NCBI GenBank assembly: GCA_030267565.1
Contig: BRXU01000023.1
Span: forward strand, 1,897,001-1,961,000
Direction: 5' to 3'
From: Pleodorina starrii
Taxonomy: Eukaryota > Chlorophyta > Chlorophyceae > Chlamydomonadales > Volvocaceae
DNA length: 64,000 nucleotides
The position numbers were made by a program, and so were the translations under genes. Of the stretch, positions 51,801 to 61,911 are shown piece by piece. A model generated the notes under the pieces. It did no database searches, was not told the DNA's origin, and worked only from the letters and a program-made list of their open reading frames with translations. Each line of letters opens with the position of its first letter. Within the stretch, counting starts at the first letter, position 1.

Positions 51801-52885
51801 TGGCAGCACTCACGGCCATGGAACGGGCGCGCGTGGGGCTGTGGGCAGTCAGGAACTCACCCACCGCCCCGGACGCCCCAGACCCAGTCGAGGTGGCCAA
51901 GGCGCGCGCAGCACTAGATTTTTGGCAGCGTGTGCGGGGGTTTGCGGAGCTAGACGTGCCAAGGCGGGGATGGGAGGGGGTAGGGCCTGACCACCCCATC
52001 CTGGCGGTGGTCAACGGCCACATTCAGTGTGTGCAGCACGCAGGGATGGGTATGGAGGGAGAGGGAGGGGTCGTGGAGTGAGGGGATGAAGGGGCTTTAG
52101 GGGTGAGGGAGGGAACTTAGGGCGTCGAGGCAGGGAGGCGTGAGAGGAGGGGATGAGGGGGGGTTCCTTTGGGTCCGAGAGGACTTAGGGTGCAGAGACC
52201 GCCGCGGGCTGCCTTTTGTAGGCGAGGGAGGCTTTAGGGAGCGGGTATAGCGAGAGTGAGGCGAGTTGGCGAGGTGCCGCCTAGTGCGAACTATAGCCCC
52301 GTCACCTAGCCCGCTGCCGCAAGGCCCGCGCCCGACCTCCTGCCGCCTCGAGGCCAAGCGGAGCTCTGGAGCTCGGCCTCTAGGGGCCACCCCCCGGCCT
52401 CTCCGGGGCCGTCGTAGTAGGAGTAGTAGCAGGGGTAGGACGCGCGCTGTCTTGGGTTCTCCTTTGGTGCTGACCGCCCACGAGCCGGACCAAGCTCGGG
52501 GCAGGTTCTCAGCGCTTTGTTTTCGCGCCTAGAGGAGCACCGCCAGCCGGTAGCAGGCCGGACGGGCGCCCCGGCGCTGCAAGGACTTCAGGGCGGGCAG
52601 GACAGCGCGGGCGCCGCGTAGCGCGCCGGCGCGACTGCTGTTTGTGCGGACGAAGGGCCCAGCTGCCGTATATGGCAGGCTGTGAGCTCAAGCCTTTGGG
52701 GAGCCGCTGCGCCGTACACCCGTATATGGGGTGTACGACGCAGCCAGCTCCGCGTCGAGCAGGAGGGGGTAGCGGCCCCTCACGCCCTTCTCCCACCGCA
52801 AGGGGGAGAGTGCTTAGGCGGTCTTTCCGTCGGGGCTGGGTTAGCAGCCCCTGGCCAGCGTCAGGGCCCGGTCAGATACTGTAAC

Positions 52886-52950
<65 letters not shown>

Positions 52951-55900
52951 ACAAGCGCACGCAGAGACACACGTGCACAGTCACATCCACGCAGCTCCGC
53001 GGGGCCCCGCTGAGTCGGCCCTCACCCCACCTCACCCCCAGCCCCAACCCCAGCCCCACCCCCACCCCCCCAGTGACTCATTGTTATGTAAAGGAGCACA
53101 TCACTCCCTGACCCCACCCACCCCTACCCATGAAGCAGCCGGTGTTTCCCAGCCCTGCCGCTCGGGTCATGTCGGTCAGGATACCCGCCACCGCATTGCT
53201 AGCGGCCAGGACAAACCCTGAGGGGGACACCGCGGGGAAATTAAAACGGCGGGGAGGGGAGGGCGGAGGGGAGGTGGGGATGGGGGGGACTGTTAACCTG
53301 TAAAAACATAGGGACGGTGATATGGGCGCGTGCCAGGCCACACGGTCCAGGGTGTTGTTCGAGTACCGTATGTTAACGCTAATGGGTGGAAGTGGGGTCA
53401 AGAGTGGGGATGTGGATGTGGATGGGTGAGGTGGAAGGGTTGCAAGTGCAGTGCGCGGGTGGCGGGTGGGTGGCGTGGGCGGGTGGGCGGGCGGGCCGCG
53501 CCCCAATAGCCTCTACCCCGCCCCGCCACTAACCCCAACCCCATCCCCATCCCTAGAAAGCCGCCGGTGCGGCGCTGCCGTACCCAGCCGGCCAGCCAGC
53601 CACCCACCCAGCCACCCACCCAGCAAGCCCCGCATCTCCTTCCCCCACACCGCCCCCCCCCCCCCACACACCGCCCCAGCCCAGCCCAGCCCAGCCCAGC
53701 CCTGCCCTGCGCTGTCCTGCACATCCTCACCCTCTCCCACTCGCCCCACGAGTCTCACCTCCTCACGCTCTCACCCCCCCGCCCGCCCGCCCCCATCGTT
53801 AGCTGCTCTTCCCTAGTTCTTGGCAACACCTGAAAGCCCGGTACGTATTGCTCCCGGGTTCCGGGTTCGCTCTCTAACGACGTCATCGTCCCTTCGCTGC
53901 GGTATCTTCCTCACCCCCCACCGCCCCACCCCCCCACCGCCCCACCCCCCCACCCAGCCACCCACCCAGTCCCACCCGGCCCCCAGCCCCCCACCTAGCA
54001 GCAGGTCCGTGAATGACACCGCTGTGCCGCTGAGCTTGCCCACCCCGGGTAGCACTCCGGTGGGCATGTAGGAGGAGACCATGGAGATGGTGATGGCGTG
54101 AGTCATGGCCATGTGCAGACCGATGAAGGCGGAACCCAGGAACATGCCTGGGGGGTTAGGGGGGGGGCAGGTGGGGGGCAGGTGGGGGGCAGGTGGGGGT
54201 GGGAGGGAGGGGGGAGGGAGGGAGGGAGGGGGGAGGGAGGGGGGAGGGAGGGGGAAGAGGGTTTGGGAGAGGAAATTCGCAGCGGTGGGACGTAGGCGAC
54301 ATTATTGGTGAACGACCCAGCAGCGGCAGGGGGAGTGCGGCGGGGGAGGGCGGGCAGCAGAAGAGGGAACAGCAGCAGCAGCAGTGGCCCCGCAGTGCCC
54401 CTTTTCTCTTGGTAACAACGCGACATCCCCCCCTCCGCGCCCCACACCGTCCCTCCCCGCCGGCATCCGCCCCCACCCCAGCCCACCCCAGCCCAGCCCC
54501 GGTACCACCACTCATCGTGTCCCTTATGTCATGCAACCTCCGTGGTCCCCAGTTTCCTCCCCCCCCTGCCCGGTCCCCAGTCCCCCCTCCGCCCCCCCCT
54601 GCCCGCTCCCCCACCCGCGGGGTTTGCCGTGAGGGGCGATGCGAAGCACGCGTCCGCCGCCACCATGAATCCGAACCCCGCCAACAGCAGTCGGTTGCGG
54701 TTGAGTACGGAGGCGCCGGAGACCCGGGACAGGGGGGCAGTCAGCAGCATCTGGGGGAGGGGGGGAGGGGGGTTGGGGTGGGATTGGAGGGGGGTTGGAG
54801 GGGGGGGGGGCGGGAGGGGAGTCATGAGGGCCGGTCTTGGTTAGTGTGCAGCAAGGTGACAGGCAGGCAGGGGTCCGGCAGGCAGGCAGGCAGACGGGTG
54901 TAATTGTGCGATGGGGGAAGTTGGGACTGGTTGCAGCCACCAGATATGAAAATGAAACCCAAAAGGAAAGCCACGTAAGGCCCAATTGTAACCCAATGTA
55001 GTCTTAGTGATGCTGCCTGCCTGGAGAAAAGGTACTGCAGAGTAGAGGACAACCGGTCGCCAATTCGATTCGCTTCGCTCGCCTGAACCACCCTCCCCGT
55101 CCCCCCCCCCCCACACCCCACCCCCCACCCCCCCTGCCCCGACCTGTATGAGTGTGTTGACGAGGGTCATCATGGGGAGCAGCGTCTTGGGCATCACCTG
55201 GCCACATCAGGTACGACATACGACATCAGGTACGACGCACGTCGTACAATATTAAGTTGGCGACACAGCAACCCTAACCCTCCCTCCCTCCCTCCAGCGC
55301 GGGGGCCTCCCTTCCCTTCCCCTCCCCTGCCTTCGGGCTCAGCGCATCTGGGGCACCAGCACAGGGCTCAGCGGAGGCAGCCGACCCTCCCTCCCTCCCC
55401 CGGTTTATTTTTCATTATCCCCCCCTCCCGGCCTGTACGTGGAACTCCCCCACCTCCGGGTCTGGGCTCGCTTGCGTCGCCTACGTCCCACCGCTGCTGT
55501 GCCATCTCTATTACCTCCTTCCCTCCGTTCTCGGGCTCCGTCCCTCTCCCCCTCTCTCCCCTCTCCCCCACTCACCCCACACTACCACTCCCCCTCTCAC
55601 CGCCTTGGCCCGGATGGAAAGGAAGGACGCATCGAAGCGGGCGAAGTAAAGCACCGCCACCACCGCCAGAGCCTGGTGGGTGGGTGGGTGGGTGGGTGGG
55701 TGGGTGGGTGGGTGGGTGGGTGGGTGGGTGGGTGGGTGGGTGGGTGGGTGGGTGGGTGGGTGGGTGAGGGTGAGATATAGTTTGGAGTTGGCAGCGGACT
55801 GGGTGGGAACTGGGAAGGGGCACAGCCACCCCCCACCCCACCCCCACCCTCAGGTAATATCCCAGGTAACTGCGTTGCGTTCCCTCGTCCCGGGCCGTTT

Positions 55901-58365
55901 TAATTACCACCCCCACCCCCACCTGCCAGTACACGGGCTTGAAGGCCTTGAGGATGGCCACCGCCTTCTCCAGCGGACTCAACACAGGCTCCGGAACCGC
56001 CGCCGCCGCTGTTGCCGCCGCTGGCGTCAGCGCTGTGAGGGGCGGCAGGGCCACATCCGCGTCCATGGGGCCGGGTGGGGGGGCGCTGACCCCCTCCCCC
56101 TCCCCCTCCCCCTCCCCCTCCCTGTTCCCCTCCCTGCCCGAGGGCAAGTCGATGGACACAGACACAGACATGAGGGTGACGGGGGGGGAGGTGGAGGAGG
56201 AGGCGGGGGGGGCGACAGCTCCGCCGGGCGGCGGCGACGCAGCCGACGGCGGTGGCGGTGGTGGTGGCTGTACGACGGTGACGACGACGGTTTCCTTGGG
56301 GACGCCGAAGAGCTCCTCGCGGAAGTTCTGTTGGCGGTTGGCGGTTGGGAGGTTGGTGGTTGGTTCGTGTGAGGGGGGTATCCACGTATAGGCCGGAGCC
56401 CGTAAAGGGGGATTAAAGAGGAGTGGGCGGAATTAGGGTTTTAGGGTTTTTGCCCAGCCCTGCTCCCCTCCTCCTCCTTTTCCCTCCCTCTCTCCCTCCC
56501 CCTCTTCCCCGTCCTCAGCCTCCTCGCACCCTCCTCGTCCGTCCGTCCACGCACCGAAGAAGGTGCCTGTTCCCCGCATCCGCCCTTTCTCTCCCCCACC
56601 TCCCTCCCCCTTCCCTCCTCCGGCCCACCCCTCCTCCCCACCGCCATGAGCCAAAGCAGTGCCAGCAGCGGCGGTACGGAAGCCACCGCAAAGGTGAGGA
56701 TGTAGTTATTTCCGGTGGCAGCGAAGGTGAGGGAGGCGATGGTGGAGCCGATCAACATGCCGGCGGTGGCGAGAGACTGGCGGAGACCTGTGGGTGTGGG
56801 TGTGTGTTAGGGGGGGGCGGGCGGGCGTAAAGGCGGGCGGGGGGGGCGGGCGGGGTAATAAAAACCGAGGGCGGGAGGGCTCTAATGGCAGGGAGAGGGA
56901 GAGGGAGGGTTGGGGAGAGGGAGAGGGAGGAAGGGTATAAGTGGGGGGAGGAGGGTCATGAGCGGGTGGGGCCCCAGGGGTGTGTATGTGTGTGTGTGAA
57001 GCAAGGGATGGAGGCGAATGTATGTCAAGTAGGGAGCCTTCCTTCCTGTACGGCGCGGAGACGGGGAGCGGAGCAGGGGCTCACAGCGGAAGATGGGCGG
57101 TACACGATACCCGTACTACATCCTCTTCCGCCAGGCCCGCAACGTACGAATGTGCCGCCCGCAACACCGTACTACCGTACACAAACCTTACCGTACGCCG
57201 CGTCCGGCGCGTCCCCGCTCTCCTTTGCCAGTTCGTTCATGACCGCCTTCGTGGGGGCCTCCCGAATCCCCTTGCTCAGCCGGTCGAGCAGCTTGGCACA
57301 GAAGAACCTGCGGGGGGGGTGAGTGGGGTGGGGGGGGGTGGGGGGTGGGGGATGGAATGGCGACATTGGGGGGGAGAGCAGTCCCCCACTCCTCCCCCAC
57401 TCCTCCCCCTTTCCCCCCCAACTTCCCCCGAAACCCGCACATCTCACCAGTAGAGGCACGCCGTGACGCCAAAGATGCCGTACACCGTACTGAGCAGCGC
57501 AAACATGGGCTTGCAGGCGAGGGTCAGGAAGGTGCCAAACACCAGCACGCGGGTCTGCGTGTGTGTGTCCGTGCGTGTGTGTGTGTGTATTGGGCGGGGG
57601 GTGGGGGGAAGGGAACCGAGGGAGGGGGGACGGGAGGGGTTAAAATGGGACCTCAGCGGAAGGGGGGCGGAGCGAAGGACTGACGGAAGTAGGGGGAGTA
57701 CGACAATGTCCGTCCTGCCACCCTCGGTGACGTCCCTCCGTCCATGTTCAGGTCGGCAGGGTCACGACTGCGCATGTGTCCGGAAACACATTCACACACA
57801 CACACACATACACACACCTATGCATACACACACGGGCGAGCTTCCTTCCACGCTCCCTCATCCCCCTTTCCCGTCTTCCCATCCCAACCCATCAGTATCC
57901 TGAGGCCGCGTGCCGTGTTTCGTCCCCTTCGCCTCTTCCCTCGGTTGAAGACGGGCGCGGAGCCCCTCCCCCCACCCATCCACTTCGCCGTACAATGCCG
58001 TACCCACCTGCGACCCCAGGATGTCGCCCACCACGCCGCTGACACCCTTGCTGATCTGGCACAGGAACTGGGCGGCGCCTTGTACGGCACCGATCTGCGG
58101 CATACGTACGGCAGCGTCGTCAAGACAGCGGAAAGGCAGCGGAAAAGGGGCAGGGGTATGGCAGCACGCGGGGCAACCGACTGTCTGCGCGGTTGGCTGT
58201 CATTGCTGCGGGGCCCCTCCCTCCCTCCTCCCTCCCTGGAGATGTCAGCAGTCAGCCACGTCGGCAGCAGCTCGGCTGCCCATCCACATCCGCATCAAAA
58301 CCCACCACCGCAACAAGTGACCCGCGGGTCTCTCATACACCACGTGATGCTGCTGATGCTGCTGT

Positions 58366-58409
<44 letters not shown>

Positions 58410-59745
58410 TCCCCGGCCCCCAATGCGCTGTCCTACCTAGCTACCTATCAGTGATGGATCAATCAGTTGGTTGGTTAGTTGGTTGGGTTCCCTTGCAACG
58501 GTCTCATCCCTCTGTGGGCCCCTGCCACCCCGGCCCCCAAACGCCCAGTGGCCCCACGACGGCAGCTCCCTTTCCGATATGCAATTTCCGATATGCAATT
58601 TCCGATGTCGAAGTGTCCCCCTCCCTCCCCCGGCGCCCCGATCCCCCCCCCACACACACACACAATCACACAATCACAATCTCACCTTGGTTGTTGACAG
58701 TCCCAGCTCGTCATGCACGTAGATGGGCAGATAGGAGTCGTGGATGAGGGTGGCGATGGAGCACAGCATCTGGCCTGGAGGGTGGAGGGGGGAGGGGGAG
58801 GGTGGAGGGGGGGAAGTAAGGAGAAAGGTACCGCAGAGGATGGACGGAGTAGGACGAGGAAAGGGGGCATGCAGGGAGGTGTGGAGCGGGATGACGAGGA
58901 GGAGCAGGACGGCAAAAGGGCGTCGAGACACTCGATAGTTGCGTCCTTGGTACTGGCACTGGGTGGGTTCGAAAACCCTCAAACCCGAAGACCTGCAAAA
59001 GAGCCCGAGTGGACACCCAGATGTACCCAGATGCCCCAGACAGGGAGAACGGGGGCTGCGGGGGGAAGGTGAGAAGCTGTGGGTGAAAGTGAAAAGCTCC
59101 CAGTGAAATGGGGTATGACCTGCCCGGGGAGGCGGGGGGTGAGGAGCAGCAAACAGGCCGATAGGGAACGGGAGGCGAGCCGCGCGACTGGCCTGCCGTG
59201 TTCCCCCACGTTTCTTGCATTACCTCGACCCCACGCTCCCTATCCCTCCCCCTCCCTGACCCATCCCTGGAGGAGACCCCCAAAGCTGCACGCATATCGA
59301 CCTCCGTCCAGTCCGATAAGGCCCGGTCCGGTCCCCCAGTCTCACCCACGGCCAGCGCCAGGAGCTTGCTGTTGCAGCGCTCGTCCGAAAACACGTTGAA
59401 AATGTTGAGGAAGCGACCCAGCGGGGAGGAAGACTTGGCGGCAGCGGTAGCGGAGTTGCCGCCGCCACCCTCGTCGGGCACGCCTGCCGCCGCTGTCGTG
59501 GCGGCGACGGTGGCGTTACGGGGCCGGGGCGTGCAGCCGGGGCGCGGCGCGGCGACGGCGATGTCGCCACTTCGGTACTGGTGAGCGGCGTGGAGCTTCG
59601 GAGTTGGGGCCGCAAAAGTGGCGGAGGAGGATGGGCGGAACGGGAGCTTGGATGCGAGTCTGGCGCGGCCGCAGCATGATGCCGACAGCATCGGGCGCGG
59701 CGCTGTTGGCGCCACCGGCTGTCCGAGCGATCCAGCCGCGTTCAT
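45848..59745 (-). CDS. Major facilitator superfamily transporter, 13 exons, LINE in last intron
   Basis: Exons: 59745-59346, 58774-58686, 58094-58008, 57554-57448, 57307-57192, 56787-56642, 56327-55923, 55672-55601, 55197-55144, 54750-54615, 54147-53995, 53217-53128, 46005-45848; 670 aa, all GT/AG, phases consistent throughout. Exon 5 has the MFS loop signature DRLSKGIREAPTKAVMNEL; exon 8 has YFARFDASFLSIRAKA. Hydrophobic segments are spread over exons 2-6 and 8-13. Residues ~316-450 (exon 7) form a long proline/acid-rich loop expected between helices 6 and 7. The N-terminus (Ser/Ala/Arg/Pro-rich, ~100 residues) looks like a plastid transit peptide. It should be a secondary carrier in an organelle envelope; substrate unknown. 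The start ATG (59745) has G at -3. Intron 12 is 7,122 bp and contains an antisense L1-type element, yet the phase-1 junction across it is intact. Confidence 0.85.
46354..46371. repeat. AC microsatellite at the left end of the L1 insertion
   Basis: Nine CA units directly before sequence continuous with the L1 ORF1 frame. It pairs with the longer AC run at 52887-52946 beyond the 3' end. Confidence 0.75.
46373..47571 (+). CDS. L1-type ORF1, probably 5' truncated
   Basis: Open frame of about 399 codons. A charged helical start (RRTEEIREQNDRETRAQQAA) is followed by about eight AAAAER hexapeptide repeats (46488-46630, 18-base units), a Gln/Ala-rich segment, and a basic C-terminus (PPRPRRRQRRW). 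In other L1s ORF1 is an RNA-binding coiled-coil protein; no RRM or zinc knuckle is visible here, so the role is by position only. In-frame ATGs are 46321, which is probably host intron, and 46981. It overlaps ORF2 (different frame) at its end. Confidence 0.5.
47504..52081 (+). CDS. L1-type ORF2: APE endonuclease and reverse transcriptase
   Basis: 1,525 aa from the first ATG; the frame is open back to 47366 and overlaps ORF1 by 68 bases. Endonuclease, residues ~20-285: SHNMGGL, CLQETH, CGDFNF (D187), SRLDRIYL and SDHRLAI (H277). RT, ~520-790: GKAPGWDGLPAELY, NYRPITLLNTDYRILAKVMA, AFLDFAKAYDTVHRDFL (D669), GVRQGCPLAPLLYLF and VQFADDGEVFL (D772, D773). A Pro/Gln-rich insertion of ~55 residues follows the RT palm (about 49955-50100). 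Near the C-terminus a Cys/His knuckle (CKCGAYGGAG ... HHFWECPVA) matches the zf-RVT type of plant and algal L1 elements. The ORF has no stop or frameshift. Confidence 0.9.
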   Translation: MRAARGQGGRAQITRPLRVASHNMGGLRVWEARAAARFEAAMQLWAQLQLDVVCLQETHHTGDPDRSALEAALTAAADRLHQPGWTIAAHSYSNSQHTAGVAILVRANLLPPRAIEALPAPAGVPAGWLTECRFQWGGHHVRVCSVYFPQAGRDGAAGLRQQLCQAGLAPAAADAAADGSVLLWCGDFNFVENPALDCPSPDLRAADAAPSMQLQEAAAAAGMVDSFRTLHPQRREFTYLYRGPRPGGSRLDRIYLPEAACPYLAKAYINVTSPSDHRLAIAHIAARQPPPNTNLPRRLRLHCLAHADLKRSLGDWLDEEVGAAPTGGEHPQQAVLDWWPAFKRRLTAQVARLNREAQTRRVRPAASVQQLAAAAQEAASALDADPSNEERLAAAVEAQVAVQKGMRAAANEAARDARRNRISEGERPSRALTALIREQSDGGNGGGPGPSMLRDPRTGQLVSDARRLPQIIANFWQDVSALPSEAELPASVKQQAQAQVLEALRDHPLRLPADPEDPVGRAQVGSTEVAAALKATPRGKAPGWDGLPAELYRAFQRQFAPLLADLYTAIGTTGNMPARFTEGIIKVLYKKGDPTQPGNYRPITLLNTDYRILAKVMANRLGPALNAAISAEQTAFLPGRHIGASIFTLRYLPHLLRRQGRNALVAFLDFAKAYDTVHRDFLVAAMAELGASEQLRKWVQTLLADTQARALVGGRQSEPVSMAAGVRQGCPLAPLLYLFVAQALLSWLQRKGLGIRLDPADAELTTAVQFADDGEVFLEGDHTVQAFLDATETFAQATGQRLNRDKVELLRVGHLPAQPQQPPQQPPPQQPPGPPEAGAQLPPPAPPPPAPGPPQAPAPAHAPAVPNIQGLRLVPAATALGAGFSNNPTGQQSNWHRAGEEIRKRMHRVTRLRLSVFGSCNLISAYALQIRTYHWEHGGRGGGEEARQVERWAAQAGDRRVSPMQPCQRLTGLPGQLMWGAARDGGCGLLPLTLHTRAREAVKAAKLARTASQPADNAHSSVRTFAQLLRGYHPLLSPGSVLTTGVAQGGMPHPGTDPLPADVTTLLVALSYLPPVQDVDTTPLPAAGDWCLNIPLWGNPLLPNGAQPTSGAAEAGDAADAQAADPDFAPEEEDWDMAPNPLPRPGLESRHRRLAACRALRTVGDLMRVTQAAASAPRAAGEWEAWVTANLDPSDLTGFRRTTTINAINRLTADISPEWRAAAATVLAHPERAAGLDTEETIRARFVGRVGWRFGGSLSIKLRDLSVRQATQMQMQPVTERRARLHAAYEREAREQPAAAAAAAGAHPPGHQPAAAEVAPAASVLAMLRRMWPIKWEREHFETLWRLAQDGVPLPGNSHIRGAAPEQCKCGAYGGAGPHACSPRAHHFWECPVAQAVVQQIAAHVPGPITRANVWLAEPPPGVQQCVWDVICLAALTAMERARVGLWAVRNSPTAPDAPDPVEVAKARAALDFWQRVRGFAELDVPRRGWEGVGPDHPILAVVNGHIQCVQHAGMGMEGEGGVVE
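52082..52886 (+). other. 3' UTR of the L1-type element
   Basis: About 800 bases from the ORF2 stop to the AC tract, starting with a purine-rich GGGATGAGG-type stretch. CCGTATATGG occurs twice (52667 and 52721 regions). No ORF of interest. It ends with TGTAA and ACG before the AC tract. Confidence 0.55.
52887..52946. repeat. (AC)n microsatellite at the right end of the L1 insertion
   Basis: Thirty uninterrupted AC units, followed by imperfect CACGTGCACA-type sequence. Either the pre-existing target or a tail added on insertion. Confidence 0.9.
55676..55766. repeat. (GGGT)n minisatellite at the acceptor of MFS intron 7
   Basis: About 22 uninterrupted TGGG units. On the transcribed strand it is (ACCC)n and forms the whole pyrimidine tract directly before the AG acceptor of exon 8 at 55673. 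Confidence 0.9.
56434..56450. repeat. Telomere-like TTAGGGTTTTAGGG motif
   Basis: Two units of TTAGGG/TTTTAGGG inside an intron of the MFS gene; opposite orientation to the copy at 31861-31885. Too short to mean much by itself. Confidence 0.45.
58346..58410. repeat. CTG/TTG trinucleotide repeat in MFS intron 2
   Basis: About twenty CTG-type units with a few TTG interruptions, located in the intron between exons 2 and 3, so not translated. Confidence 0.8.
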
Positions 59746-61911
59746 GGCCGGTATTAAGGATGAGTGTATTGAGATATAGTTTTTATGTCGCTGCCGGGAC
59801 CTTCCGCAAGTGCCCAGGCCTGTGCAACGGCCTAAAGGACTGAACAACTGTTGTCTCGGAAATAGAGCAAGCTTGAACGTGCACCCAGACGTTCAAGCTT
59901 GCTTAAAACTTGAAGCGCTATTTCTGAGAGGTGTAATGACAGGGATAATGGCCCCACAAGTGGCGCCCGCAAATCGATGGCGCGGACAAGGGCTTCGGGA
60001 AGAAGGGTTCGAAGCAACTGTGGACTGCTCTAGCAGCCAAATGTGCTGCAAAGGAATGTGCTAAGAACTTTGCGCTCGCAGAGCGGTTCACAGCTCAATG
60101 ACCTGTCTCGGGTTGTTCGGTGCGATCGACAGCCGGACGCAAGTGCGAATGATGAATGATAGACGTACACCGCAGGCGCGCACGCTCAAACAATTATTTC
60201 CCACAGCTTCCCTTGACGAATGGCATTTCCGCGTTACCGGATGCCGATCAAGCCAATGGACGTCGATAGATTTTAGTAGCGCGAAGCGCGTTATCGCTCC
60301 GTTACCGTACTCCCCATCGTGCATTGACACAACGCTTCTTTGGTTACTGTTTCTCTTGTTTTCGTATGCTTTTCTGCGTGGCTGAAGCGGTTCATGAGCC
60401 TCCGGGTTCGTTTGAGCCGTACGAGCTCGTTGAAGCTTGTAACATCATCATCATAACATCATCATGACACAACGCAAATGTGTGCACCGCTTGGTAACAC
60501 CTTCATCTGCAATGGCCTTGCCCAGCTCCGGGTCTATCCGTGAGGCTTGCCTGCGAATGCTGCAGCCGCTACCGGTACCCAACACGCAGTGAAAGCTTCT
60601 TGTTTCCTGTACATGGTTCAAACTGGTTCAAAGTCCCTTCCAGTGCATTTCTAGGCCAATAAAGGGCGACGGGCGCGGTTTTGCTTTGGCACATTGGCAG
60701 GACAAGGGGCTGGTTCGATTCGTGGGCGTTATAACCTTTATAACCTTTCCGAACGGCCAGGAGACTCTGGTAACCTCCCCTTCGGCAACAAACGCTAAGT
60801 GCCAAATAGGTCTAGAACTTCGGCATGTGCCATACAAAGCGCAGTCTATCATGGCTGGCCCAAGTACGGTCGAACCAGCGCTGCAGTTCGAAAACTGCTG
60901 CCGACAGTTGGATCTAAACACGCGATGTGTATCACCGTGTATCACGCACGCGATACATCACATGGCGTGTTCACATCTAGTCCGCAGCCGCCGCCGCCAG
61001 GCAGCTGAGGTTTGCCCAGAACAGAAGCTGCTTGGGGTCAGTGGGTTGGTGAGTCAGGCAGTTATCTGGGCCCTGTAGTTACGACACCCCAACTCGGAAA
61101 TATCTGCAGCGGACGGCTGCAGTAGCCAGCAGCAAGGCCTCCTCGCCTTGGCTGGACTTCCCTGGCCTGGCAGGTGCATAGCGGCGTGGAGCCAAAGGAT
61201 ATGGCTCATGGCGAACTACCCCGTGGTCGCGGGTTTGTGAGCCATCCCGGGGGTTCACTCGTTCCTGTCTGGGCGACTTGTGCTGTCTGGTCAGCATGCG
61301 AATACCTTTCGCATATGTTCTCTACGCGGCAAGCATGGCCAGTTGGCCCGCTGGGTCTACTCTTCCGAGGGTCTGGAGCCCACTGTAACAACCTTACTAA
61401 AGGGACACACCGCGTACCCCTGTCCCGGTCGCCTTTCGTGGCGCGAGCTTGTTCAAAGCGCAAGGGTGTAGGACGACGCAATCCCACTCCGAACCACCGT
61501 AAGCAGAAAGTCGCATGCACAGCACTTCAAAGTGCCTTGTCCCGTGAACGCAGAGCAGAACGGTTCAGACAGCTTGTAACGGAAAACTGACATCGTACGT
61601 GCCGGGATGCCAAGGAAATCACATACGCAGCATGCTCTACTATATGTTGTGCCTTGCAGGCTGGTCGGGGCGCTGCGATTCTTCGTGGCCCCAGTTCGTA
61701 CCGGTATTCGGCTTTGTGCACGTTAGGCTCTCTGGCGCCGGAAGTGCATCGGTCTCGCATAGCGCGCATAAGGCTGACGATCTACTAATTTTGCTGATTT
61801 GGCTACCTGCTGACTACGCGGAGCAGCAAATTTTACTCAGAACCAAAAAGTACTTCCGATTGGTCTACTTCGGCTCCACTTACCTGTAGAACTTGCAGAA
61901 CCGCCATCTTC
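59746..61911. promoter_or_regulatory. Divergent intergenic region (MFS and mitochondrial-protein promoters)
   Basis: Lies between two outward-facing start codons. Near the MFS start (59855-59928) is a long inverted repeat. The rest is about 50 percent GC, has no convincing coding exon and no recognisable RNA gene. CAT/ATC runs occur near 60444-60470. Confidence 0.4.
59855..59928. repeat. Long inverted repeat (hairpin)
   Basis: AGCAAGCTTGAACGT (59866-59880) and its exact reverse complement (59889-59903) enclose an 8-base loop. Outside them CTCGGAAATAG (59855-59865) pairs with CTATTTCTGAG (59918-59928) with one G-T/mismatch after a 14-base bulge. It could be a small-RNA precursor, a miniature transposon remnant or chance. 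Confidence 0.7.

Larger units (their letters stand above)
46372..52886 (+). mobile_element. L1-type LINE inside intron 12 of the MFS gene
   Basis: Contains the end of an ORF1, a complete ORF2 with APE endonuclease, reverse transcriptase and a C-terminal zinc knuckle, and a ~800-base 3' UTR ending in a TGTAA motif (52880-52884) directly before an AC microsatellite. It lies antisense to the transporter. ORF1 has no ATG at its left end within the element, so the copy is probably 5' truncated. Left and right borders are AC repeats, which hides any target-site duplication but suggests insertion into an AC microsatellite. Confidence 0.8.

Noticed and set aside
60640..60740. Possible tRNA near a GGTTCGATTC T-loop-like word
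   Set aside because: No matching acceptor stem, anticodon arm or D arm could be placed upstream.
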